Part shown: positions 1 to 5,728 of the stretch, one piece after another
How positions within the stretch are numbered: the first letter of the stretch is position 1
Layout of the letters: the number at the start of each line of letters is the position of its first letter
Source of the DNA: Pseudomonadota bacterium
Lineage (GTDB): Bacteria > Myxococcota_A > UBA796 > SXON01
Assembly (NCBI GenBank): GCA_005776735.1
Contig: SXOM01000321.1
Location: 1-7,917 of the forward strand
Reading direction: 5' to 3'
DNA length: 7,917 nt
The notes under the pieces: generated by a model
What the model was told of the DNA's origin: nothing
The model's database searches: none
Seen by the model: only the letters and a program-made list of their open reading frames with translations
Program-made: the position numbers and the translations under genes

Positions 1-140
1 CGGAGGTGCTGGTCGACGCCCAGCTCGACGTGCTGCTGGTGGCGGTGGGCGCGCGCGGCGCGCGGGAGGAGATCCGCGGCCGGATCGCGGCCATGCGTCC
101 CGACCTGGTCGAAGGGCGGAGCTGGTTCGCGTTGGCGTGA
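1..140 (+). CDS. C-terminal end of an unidentified protein (partial, start lies outside the window)
   Basis: The reading frame enters from the left edge (first full codon at base 3) and stops at TGA 138-140, giving 45 residues that end in SWFALA. It is taken as coding because 43 of 45 codons end in G or C and no stop interrupts it. The visible part has a short hydrophobic strand (LDVLLVAVG) followed by a charged helix (GAREEIRGRIAAMRPDLVEG), which looks like the last strand and helix of an alpha/beta fold. I do not recognise the family and assign no function. It converges on the leftward gene ending at 238, and a terminator-like hairpin lies between them. Confidence 0.6.
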   Translation, partial: EVLVDAQLDVLLVAVGARGAREEIRGRIAAMRPDLVEGRSWFALA

Positions 141-188
141 GGAGGACTTCGTTCCGCAAAATGCCTCGCCGAGCGCTTCCCCCGACCG

Positions 189-223
189 AAGACGCCGACC
201 CGCGCCCCGGGTCGCCGCGTCTT
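189..223. terminator. Hairpin between two convergent genes, possible bidirectional terminator
   Basis: The left arm AAGACGC plus CGACCCG (189-202) pairs with CGGGTCG (208-214) and GCGTCTT (217-223), with a 2-nt bulge at 215-216 and a 5-nt loop at 203-207. That makes 14 base pairs. It sits in the 97-nt gap between the stop of the rightward gene (140) and the stop of the leftward gene (238), where a shared terminator is expected. No long T tract follows on either strand, so intrinsic termination is inferred from position and stem strength only. The rest of the gap shows nothing else. Confidence 0.5.
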
Positions 224-237
224 GCCCGGCCCACCGC

Positions 238-696
238 TCAGTGGGCGCTGAGCGCCAGGTACAGGTGGGTCTCGCAGTCCAGGACCACGTCGCCGCGGTA
301 CTCGCCGAGGCCCAACGCCGCGGCGGGGTAACGCACACACGCCAGCCGGAACGTGTCCTTCGTTTCGTCGTGACGCAACGCCGCGCGCTCCTCGTCCGAG
401 AACAGCGTGCGGGCGATGTTTCCGGGGACGTTGTGTGCGCGCGCACCCAGGGGCTCCCCGGCGACGCTGCGCAGCCACTCCTCCGCCGGCGCCTCCGTGC
501 GCACCCACGCGAAGACCCGCGCGTCGGCCCGCCCCACGCCGCCTCGGCCCGCGCGGGCGGCCTGCAAGGTCCACCGCGCCTCGGTGGTGCCGGGCGGCAG
601 GACCGTCCGCACGCCGAGCGCTTCGACGTCGGTCTGCAGCTCGCCGGCCACCGGGCCGCCGCACGAGCAGCCCAGCGCCCACCAGAGCGCGATCAT
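238..696 (-). CDS. Small hypothetical protein, possible lipoprotein, translationally coupled to murG
   Basis: This 152-residue protein of unknown function starts at ATG 696-694, whose first bases overlap the murG stop as ATGA, so translational coupling is likely. The N-terminus is short and hydrophobic (MIALWWALGC) and leads to Cys10 and Cys12. The residues before Cys10 are A-L-G rather than the usual L-[A/S]-[G/A], and there is no basic residue before the hydrophobic stretch, so lipoprotein processing is only a possibility. Two further cysteines (Cys120 and Cys141) near the C-terminus could form a disulfide in the periplasm. The middle is Arg/Ala/Glu-rich with a WTLQAARAGRGG segment. I recognise no domain. 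Third-position GC is high throughout, supporting a real gene. A longer frame extends upstream inside murG but is a shadow of that gene. Confidence 0.65.
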   Translation of the reverse strand: MIALWWALGCSCGGPVAGELQTDVEALGVRTVLPPGTTEARWTLQAARAGRGGVGRADARVFAWVRTEAPAEEWLRSVAGEPLGARAHNVPGNIARTLFSDEERAALRHDETKDTFRLACVRYPAAALGLGEYRGDVVLDCETHLYLALSAH

Positions 697-1784
697 GGCC
701 CCGGGAAGCGGGCGAGGAGCAGGTCGGCGACCTCGTCGGCCACCCCGGCCTTCGCCAGCGAACGGGCGCCGGCCGCCATGCGGGCCAGGCCCTCGGCGTC
801 GCCCATGCGTTCGGCCAGCGCCGCGCTCACCGCGCCGAGGTCGAGGCCGCGCTCGACCACCACCTGCGCCGCGCCGGCGGCCTCGAGTCCGCGCGCGTTG
901 GCCTCCTGGTGGTTGTCGGTGACGTTCGGTGAGGGGATGAGCAGGCTCGGCTTGCCGACCGCGCACAGCTCCGCGAGCGTGCTGCTGCCCGCCCGACACA
1001 GCACGAGGTCAGCGGCGGCCAGCGCGTCGCCCATCCGGTCTTCGTAGGGGCGCACCACGAGGTCGGCGGGGACTCCACCCGGGAGTGCCTGGTACTTCGC
1101 CACGATCTCGTCGTAGTACCGCGGCCCGGTCAGGTGCAGGATCGCGTAGCGTCGGCCCGGGGTCGCCGCGCACGCCAACGCCACGTCGTTGATGGTGGCG
1201 GCGCCGAGCGAGCCCCCCACCACCAGGAGCACGGGGCGACCGGCGGGCAGGCCGTACTTGCTCCCGTCGCCCTGGAGCACCTTCGGGTTGACCGGACACC
1301 CGACTGTCAAGGTTTCACCCTTGGTTTTCAGGTGCTTCTTCGTCTGGTCGTAGGTCAGCATCACCAGGCGGCTCACGCGCGCGCACAGGCGGTTGGCGAG
1401 GCCGGGCGCCACGTTGCTCTCGTGGATGGCGGTGGGGATGCCGAGCGTCCACGCGGCGAGGACGGTGGGCGCCATGACGTAGCCACCGACGCCGAGCACG
1501 AGCGTCGCCCCGTCGGCCTTCAGGAGCCCCCGGGCCGCGGCGACGTGGCCGAGCAGGCGCACCGCGAAGGCCAGCCGCGCGAAGAGGCCCGTGCGCGGGA
1601 ATTGCGCGGCGGCGATGGCGCGGAAGGCGTAGCCGCGCTCGGGGGCGACGCGGCCTTCGAGCCGGGCGCCGTCGCCGTAGTAGCGGACGTCGTGACCGCG
1701 CGCACGCAGGGCGTCGCCCATCGCGAGCGCCGGGTACACGTGGCCGCCGGTGCCGCACCCGGCGAGGATGACGGTGTGGGACAT
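693..1784 (-). CDS. murG: MurG, UDP-GlcNAc:undecaprenyl-PP-MurNAc-pentapeptide GlcNAc transferase
   Basis: MurG transfers GlcNAc from UDP-GlcNAc to lipid I at the inner face of the cytoplasmic membrane, forming lipid II, the last cytoplasmic step of peptidoglycan synthesis. The 363-residue product has the family's usual length. It shows the GT28/GT-B landmarks in order: glycine loop GCGTGGHVYPALA (residues 9-21) with the conserved His15; second loop GVGGYV (98-103); HESN (121-124, usually HEQN); GGSLGA (190-195, usually GGSQGA) opening the nucleotide-sugar domain; HLTG (217-220); CRAGSSTLAEL (263-273), whose Glu272 is the expected ribose-binding residue; and NVTDNHQEANA (287-297). ATG 1784 places the first glycine loop at residue 9, as expected. 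No Shine-Dalgarno sequence is visible before it. The family assignment is firm. No other division-and-cell-wall (dcw) cluster gene is seen nearby, so it either lies outside such a cluster or is a second copy. Confidence 0.95.
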   Translation of the reverse strand: MSHTVILAGCGTGGHVYPALAMGDALRARGHDVRYYGDGARLEGRVAPERGYAFRAIAAAQFPRTGLFARLAFAVRLLGHVAAARGLLKADGATLVLGVGGYVMAPTVLAAWTLGIPTAIHESNVAPGLANRLCARVSRLVMLTYDQTKKHLKTKGETLTVGCPVNPKVLQGDGSKYGLPAGRPVLLVVGGSLGAATINDVALACAATPGRRYAILHLTGPRYYDEIVAKYQALPGGVPADLVVRPYEDRMGDALAAADLVLCRAGSSTLAELCAVGKPSLLIPSPNVTDNHQEANARGLEAAGAAQVVVERGLDLGAVSAALAERMGDAEGLARMAAGARSLAKAGVADEVADLLLARFPGP

Positions 1785-1801
1785 CGGGCCAATGTAGCCC
1801 G
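1785..1801 (-). other. Short hairpin directly before the murG start codon
   Basis: On the coding strand CGGGC and GCCCG form a perfect 5-bp stem around a 7-nt loop (TACATTG), ending exactly at the murG ATG. No Shine-Dalgarno sequence is visible in this leader. The stem is short and may be chance in such GC-rich DNA, so a role in start-site access is only a guess. Confidence 0.2.
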
Positions 1802-1806
1802 TGTGG

Positions 1807-1854
1807 GCGAGCCGGTAGGCCCGTCCCGAGGCGCGCCGAGGCGGGCCGGCTCGC
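1807..1854. terminator. Two-part hairpin in the gap between the GNAT-DUF188 gene and murG
   Basis: GCGAGCC (1807-1813) pairs with GGCTCGC (1848-1854), and after a 4-nt bulge GGCCCG (1818-1823) pairs with CGGGCC (1842-1847), closing an 18-nt loop. It fills most of the 86-nt gap between the upstream stop (1871) and the murG start (1784). It could reduce readthrough from the upstream gene into murG or be an RNA-processing site. There is no T tract, so the terminator label is tentative. Confidence 0.35.
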
Positions 1855-1870
1855 GGCGCGGCGCGAACGC

Positions 1871-3025
1871 CTATGTCGTGCGTGGCGACGGGGGCCGCGA
1901 CCGGGTGCGCTGGATCCAGCCGTCGAGGCCGTTGGCGAACGCGCGGCGGGAGCGGTCGTCGAAGGCGGCGGGCCCGCCGCCCTCCACGATGCCCGCGGCC
2001 CGGGCTTCGGTCGCGAAGTCGCGGAGGCTCAGCCGCTCGCCGATGTTGGACGGGGTGAACCAGTCGCCGCGGGTGCCGAGCACCGCGACCCCGCGGGCGA
2101 CGAGCTCGGCGGCCAGCGGCACGTCGGCGGTGATGACCAGCTCGCCTGGACCTGCGTGGGCCACGATCCAGTCGTCGGCCACGTCGAGGCCCGCGCGCAC
2201 CACCACCGTGGAGATCGCGCGGTGGCGCGGCACCACGACCGGGCGGTTGGCCACCAGGGTGACGCGGATCGCGCCGCGCTCGACCGCGCGCCAGATCAGC
2301 TCCTTGATGACGCGGGGCGCACCGTCTCCGTCGACCCAGACGTGCGGGAGCGCCAACGAAGCGAGGACCGCGGGCGAGGGCGCGGGCGGCGCGGCCACCG
2401 GGGCGGGCGCGGGCGGCGCCGGCGTGACCGGCGCGTCGAGGAAGTAGAGCAGGTGGGTGCGGAGGGGGTGGTCCTCCGGGAGCGCGGGGTGCAGGAACTC
2501 GCCGGCGCGGCGGAGCCCCAGGCGCTCCATGAGCCGCCACGAGCGGACGTTGGCGGGCACGGTGAACGACACCACTCGGGGGAGCTGCAACGCGGTGAAC
2601 CCCCACCGCAGGACCTCCTGCGCGGCTTCGTGGGCGTAGCCCTGGCCCCAGAAGGCGGGCGCGAGTCGCCACCCGATCTCGACGGCCGGCGTGAACGTGG
2701 CGCTCCACCGCGGCACGCTCAGGCCGACGGCGCCCGCGAGCGCGCCGCTGTCCCGGTGCTCCACCGCGAACCAACTGAAGCCGCTTCGCGCACGCTCGTC
2801 GCGGAGGCGGTCGAGCAGGGCGTCGGACTGCGCGGCGTCCAGGGCGGCACCGAGGTACCGCGCGACCTCCGGATCGGCGTTGAGCGCCGCGAACGGCGCC
2901 CGGTCGCGCTCCTGCCACGGCCGCAGCACGAGGCGCGCCGTACGCAGCACCGCGGGCGGGCGCGGGTGCGCCGCCAGGCGGTCCAGGCATGCGGCGAGGT
3001 TGGGGTGGGGCGAGGTGGCCGGCAC
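1871..3025 (-). CDS. GNAT N-acetyltransferase (RimJ/RimL type) fused to a YaiI/UPF0178 (DUF188) domain
   Basis: The 384-residue protein has two domains in one uninterrupted frame. Residues about 27-198 form a GNAT acetyltransferase of the RimJ/RimL type: it begins LRTARLVLRPW, has the acetyl-CoA loop FWGQGYA (125-131) and the NVRSWRLMERLG helix (159-170). A Pro/Ala-rich linker (about 199-226) follows. Residues about 228-373 match the YaiI/YqxD family (UPF0178, COG1671): VDGDGAPRVIKE (231-242), TLVANRP, ITADVPLAA (298-306), TPSNIGERLSLRDF (324-337) and the RRAFANGLDGW end. YaiI-type proteins are normally stand-alone, about 150 residues, and have no settled function. The family's usual DADACP motif reads DGDGAP here, so its Cys is Ala. 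The GNAT substrate cannot be told. GTG 3025 is the most upstream start in the frame, without a clear ribosome site. A later GTG near residue 26 (just before LRTARL) is possible. It is divergent from the JAMM-helicase and upstream of murG. Confidence 0.88.
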   Translation of the reverse strand: MPATSPHPNLAACLDRLAAHPRPPAVLRTARLVLRPWQERDRAPFAALNADPEVARYLGAALDAAQSDALLDRLRDERARSGFSWFAVEHRDSGALAGAVGLSVPRWSATFTPAVEIGWRLAPAFWGQGYAHEAAQEVLRWGFTALQLPRVVSFTVPANVRSWRLMERLGLRRAGEFLHPALPEDHPLRTHLLYFLDAPVTPAPPAPAPVAAPPAPSPAVLASLALPHVWVDGDGAPRVIKELIWRAVERGAIRVTLVANRPVVVPRHRAISTVVVRAGLDVADDWIVAHAGPGELVITADVPLAAELVARGVAVLGTRGDWFTPSNIGERLSLRDFATEARAAGIVEGGGPAAFDDRSRRAFANGLDGWIQRTRSRPPSPRTT

Positions 3026-3072
3026 CCCCCGCGGGTAACCGGTGGCCGGGTCGGCCGGGTTAGGCCGGGCCG
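3026..3072. promoter_or_regulatory. 47-bp divergent intergenic region with repeated GGCCGGG
   Basis: This spacer separates the GTG starts of the leftward GNAT-DUF188 gene and the rightward JAMM-helicase gene, so promoters for both must lie here or inside the genes. GGCCGGG occurs three times (3044-3050, 3053-3059, 3063-3069), about one helical turn apart. An imperfect inverted repeat (TAACCGG at 3036-3042, CCGGGTTA at 3055-3062) encloses the first two copies. This could be an operator, but the composition makes chance repeats likely. I see no convincing -35/-10 pair. Confidence 0.3.
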
Positions 3073-5415
3073 GTGACGGCCACCCGCTTCACCCCCGAGG
3101 CCGCCGACGCGCTCCGCCGTGAGGTCCATGAGGCCGGTGGAATCGAGGTCTTCATGGTCGGCACGTTGGATCCGCGTGGCGACGTCGCGCAGATCGAGGT
3201 GCACGCCCGCGGGACGGTCGACGCGGTCAACGCGCTGCGCGGTCGTGCCCGCGCGGGGCAGGTGGTCATCCACAACCACCCGAGCGGGGACGTCCGGCCG
3301 AGCGCCCCGGACATGGAGCTTGCAGGCCTCTTCGGCGAGGAAGGGGTCGGCTTCGTCATCGTCGACAACGAGCTCGGGCGTGCGCAGTGGGTCGTGGAGC
3401 CGCATCGCAAGGAGCGCGTCCGCATCGACAGGGAGCTGCTCCGCGACATCTTCGACCACCGCCTTCCGGCCGCGTTCCCCGGTTGGGAGCCGCGGCCGGG
3501 GCAACGCGAGATGGCGGTCGAGGTGGCGGCGGCGCTCGACGACGGCGGCGTCGTGGCGCTCGAGGCCGGCACCGGCACCGGGAAGTCCCTCGCCTACCTG
3601 GTACCGTCGGTCTTGTGGGCCGTGGCCAACGACGCCAAGGTGGTGGTGAGCACCTACACCCGCACGCTCCAGGCGCAGCTCCTCGCCGACGACCTCCCGG
3701 TGCTCGCGCGGGTCTTCCCGCACCGGTCGGCGATCCTCAAGGGGCGCAACAACTACGCGTGCCGGCGGAAGATCGAGCTTGCGGTGGCCGAGGGGGTCGA
3801 AGGGGCCGACCGTGTCGCCGCGTGGGCCGCGAGCACCCGCGAGGGCGACTTTGCGTCGCTCGGGTTCGACGCCGACGAGGAGCTCATCGACCGGGTGGAG
3901 AGCGACTCCGACCAGACGCTCCGCGCGCGGTGTCCGCACTTCAACCGGTGCTTCTACTACGAAGCGCGGCGCACCGCGGCCGCGGCACACCTGGTGGTCG
4001 CCAACCACGCGCTCTTGTTCCGCGACCTGAGCTTGAAGGCGGAGACCGGGGGGCAGGGCCTGCTCCCGCCGTTCGACCGCGTGGTGCTCGACGAAGCCCA
4101 CCACCTCGAGGACGCCGCCACCCGCGCCGGGGACGCGCGGCTCTCGGAGCTCGCCATCCGGCGGGCGTTCCTGCCGCTCTTGCCGCGGCGGGGGCGGCCC
4201 GGCGCGCTCGACCGCCTCGTGGAGCGCGCGCCGGAGGTCCGGGCCGAAGCGGTGGTCGCGGCCGACGCGCTCACTCGCGCCGGGGACACCGCCGGCGTGG
4301 GCTTCGAAGCGCTCGCCGAGGCGTTCAAGGTGCCGGTGCGCGTGTCCGGCGCGCCGGCCGACGCGCCGTTCTTCGCGCAGCTCATCGAGGAGCTCCAGGG
4401 CGCCGGCGCCGCCCTTGGCGCGCTCGAAGCGGCCCTCGCGGACGTGCGCCTGCCCGCCGGCCAGGTCCAGCCGCTCCTGGACGTGCAGCGCGCGCGGCGG
4501 CGCCTGCAGGAGCACGCCGCCGTGGCCGAGGCGTTCCTCGAACCGGACGCCGACCGCGTGCGCTTCTTCGACCCCGGGAAGCGCGGTGTGGCCGCCGCGA
4601 ACGCGCCGCTGGACATCGGAGCGTTCGTGCACCGTCACCTGCACCAGGGGGTGTTTGCGTCGGTGCTCACCAGCGCCACCCTCGCGGTCAACGGCAGCGC
4701 CGAGCCGTGGCTCGGCCGCGTGGGCCTGGCGGGTGCACACTTCGCGGCGTTCCCTTCGCCGTTCGACTACGCCCGGCAATCGGTGCTCGCGCTCCCCCGC
4801 GACCTGCCGCCGCCCGACGCCCCCGACGCCAACGAACGGATCGGCGAGGTGGTCGCACAAGCGATCCTCGCGAGCCGGGGCGGCGCGTTCGTTTTGTGCA
4901 CCAGCTACGCGGCGGTCGACGAGCTCAGCGCGCGGGTCGAAGCGGCGACGGGCGGTCGCTTCGCCATCCTCCGGCAGGGCCGCCAGAGCAGGGAGCGCCT
5001 GCTCGCCCGCTTCCGCGACGACCACGCCAGCGTGCTCTTCGGCACCGACAGCTTCTGGGAGGGGGTGAGCGTCAAGGGCGACGCGCTGCGCCTGGTGGTC
5101 ATCCCCAAGCTCCCGTTCCGGGTGCCGACCGAGCCGGTGGCGCAAGCCCGACACGAGCGCATCACGCGGCGGGGAGGGGACCCGTTCCGCACCTGGTCGC
5201 TCCCCGAAGCGGTGCTCCGCCTCCGCCAGGGCTTCGGCCGCCTGATCCGCACCGGGAGCGACCGCGGCGCGGTGATGATCTGCGACCGGCGCCTGCACGA
5301 GATGTGGTACGGCAAGGTCTTCCTGGCGTCACTCCCGCCGGCACGGCGCATCGTCGGCCCGGGCCGGGCCGTGATCGAAGCGCTGCGCACGTTCTACCAG
5401 CCCGGCCCCGGCTGA
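3073..5415 (+). CDS. DinG/XPD-family ATP-dependent helicase with an N-terminal JAMM (JAB/RadC-like) domain
   Basis: A 780-residue DNA helicase of superfamily 2 (DinG/XPD type), likely acting in the cytoplasm on damaged or structured DNA. Residues about 8-115 form a JAMM/MPN-type domain: Glu25 (in IEVFMVG) and the full zinc motif H67-x-H69-x7-S77-x2-D80, RadC-like in HNHPSG. The helicase core follows: Walker A GTGTGKS (166-172), DEAH box (340-343), TSATL (533-537), FWEGVSVKGD (661-670) and motif VI QGFGRLIR (719-726). Between Walker A and DEAH lie Cys230, Cys287 and Cys293; the expected fourth Fe-S ligand is Thr282. A TAG at 3061-3063 limits the frame, and only GTG 3073 keeps Glu25 well inside the domain. 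Firmicute DinG proteins carry an exonuclease domain in this N-terminal position. Whether the JAMM domain cuts protein, removes a modifier or only binds DNA is unknown. The gene is convergent with the hyperacidic gene, 5 bp away. Confidence 0.92.
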   Translation: MTATRFTPEAADALRREVHEAGGIEVFMVGTLDPRGDVAQIEVHARGTVDAVNALRGRARAGQVVIHNHPSGDVRPSAPDMELAGLFGEEGVGFVIVDNELGRAQWVVEPHRKERVRIDRELLRDIFDHRLPAAFPGWEPRPGQREMAVEVAAALDDGGVVALEAGTGTGKSLAYLVPSVLWAVANDAKVVVSTYTRTLQAQLLADDLPVLARVFPHRSAILKGRNNYACRRKIELAVAEGVEGADRVAAWAASTREGDFASLGFDADEELIDRVESDSDQTLRARCPHFNRCFYYEARRTAAAAHLVVANHALLFRDLSLKAETGGQGLLPPFDRVVLDEAHHLEDAATRAGDARLSELAIRRAFLPLLPRRGRPGALDRLVERAPEVRAEAVVAADALTRAGDTAGVGFEALAEAFKVPVRVSGAPADAPFFAQLIEELQGAGAALGALEAALADVRLPAGQVQPLLDVQRARRRLQEHAAVAEAFLEPDADRVRFFDPGKRGVAAANAPLDIGAFVHRHLHQGVFASVLTSATLAVNGSAEPWLGRVGLAGAHFAAFPSPFDYARQSVLALPRDLPPPDAPDANERIGEVVAQAILASRGGAFVLCTSYAAVDELSARVEAATGGRFAILRQGRQSRERLLARFRDDHASVLFGTDSFWEGVSVKGDALRLVVIPKLPFRVPTEPVAQARHERITRRGGDPFRTWSLPEAVLRLRQGFGRLIRTGSDRGAVMICDRRLHEMWYGKVFLASLPPARRIVGPGRAVIEALRTFYQPGPG

Positions 5416-5428
5416 CGTCCTCAGCCGG
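5408..5428. terminator. Hairpin formed by the two facing stop codons of convergent genes
   Basis: CCGGCTGA (5408-5415) and TCAGCCGG (5421-5428) form a perfect 8-bp stem around the 5-nt spacer CGTCC. The stem includes the last codons of both genes, so the helicase TGA pairs with the complement of the hyperacidic gene's TGA. With only 5 bp between the genes, this is the sole candidate for a shared terminator. No T tract follows on either side. Confidence 0.45.
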
Positions 5429-5684
5429 CGTCGTCTTCGTCGCCTTCTTCGTCGATCTCCTCGTCCTCGTCGTCGAAGTCGTCCTCCGACTCGTCGTCGC
5501 CCAGCTCGTCTTCTTCTTCGTCGTCGGCGATCTCTTCCCAGTCGTCGCCCTCTTCGGCCTCGTCGTCGTCTTCCCAGTCGTCGCCCTCTTCGCCGTCCTC
5601 GTCCTCCTCGTCGTCGGACCAGTCCTCGTCGTCGAAGTCGTCGTCCTCGTCGATGTCGTCGGGCATCACCGCGGGGCTGGGCAT
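5421..5684 (-). CDS. Hyperacidic low-complexity protein of 87 residues
   Basis: The product has 34 Asp and 25 Glu among 87 residues and no Lys, Arg, His or Cys, so it must be strongly negative and probably disordered. After a short MPSPAVMP head it is an almost continuous Asp/Glu run with spaced Trp (DEDW, GDDWE twice), Phe and Ile. The segment EEGDDWE occurs at residues 32-38 and 44-50, a 12-residue duplication also seen in the DNA. The start at ATG 5684 is well supported by GAGGAG 8 nt upstream (5693-5698). It lies 44 nt downstream of the dienelactone-hydrolase-family gene on the same strand, so they are probably co-transcribed. I know no family to name. Possible roles, all inference, are a DNA mimic, a cation or chaperone-like buffer, or a partner of a basic protein. 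The clear ribosome site argues that it is a real gene and not simple-sequence noise. Confidence 0.75.
   Translation of the reverse strand: MPSPAVMPDDIDEDDDFDDEDWSDDEEDEDGEEGDDWEDDDEAEEGDDWEEIADDEEEDELGDDESEDDFDDEDEEIDEEGDEDDAG
5533..5592. repeat. Two 24-nt perfect direct repeats, 36 bp apart, inside the hyperacidic gene
   Basis: The same 24-nt segment, starting TCTTCCCAGTCG, occurs at 5533-5556 and 5569-5592. The 36-bp period equals 12 codons and gives the repeated EEGDDWE peptide. Identity at the DNA level suggests a recent in-frame duplication or slippage in this simple-sequence tract. Confidence 0.8.
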
Positions 5685-5692
5685 CGTGTGGT

Positions 5693-5698
5693 CTCCTC
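5693..5698 (-). promoter_or_regulatory. Ribosome binding site of the hyperacidic gene
   Basis: GAGGAG on the coding strand sits 8 nt before ATG 5684. It is the clearest Shine-Dalgarno sequence in the window and decides the start of the hyperacidic protein. Confidence 0.75.
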
Positions 5699-5728
5699 GT
5701 CGCAAGGTATCCACCCGGGCGCCGCGAG

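Noticed and set aside
137..331. A 64-codon + strand frame starting at GTG overlapping the stop of the first gene (GTGA)
   Set aside because: It runs over the intergenic hairpin and antisense to the small leftward gene, has Arg/Ser/Pro-rich shadow composition, and shows no ribosome site or recognisable motif.
693..2990. A 765-codon - strand frame that would fuse extra sequence to the N-terminus of MurG
   Set aside because: The part upstream of 1784 is an Arg/Pro/Gly-rich shadow of the GNAT-DUF188 gene in another frame. MurG homology begins at MSHTVILAG.
2719..5298. An 859-codon - strand frame opposite the helicase gene
   Set aside because: It is antisense to the well-supported helicase, low in hydrophobic core and high in Arg/Glu/His as expected for a shadow, with no domain visible.
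5440..5660. The TCGTCG-rich tract seen as a possible microsatellite or non-coding repeat
   Set aside because: It is explained by Asp/Glu codons of the hyperacidic gene read on the other strand; only the 24-nt direct repeat stands out beyond that.
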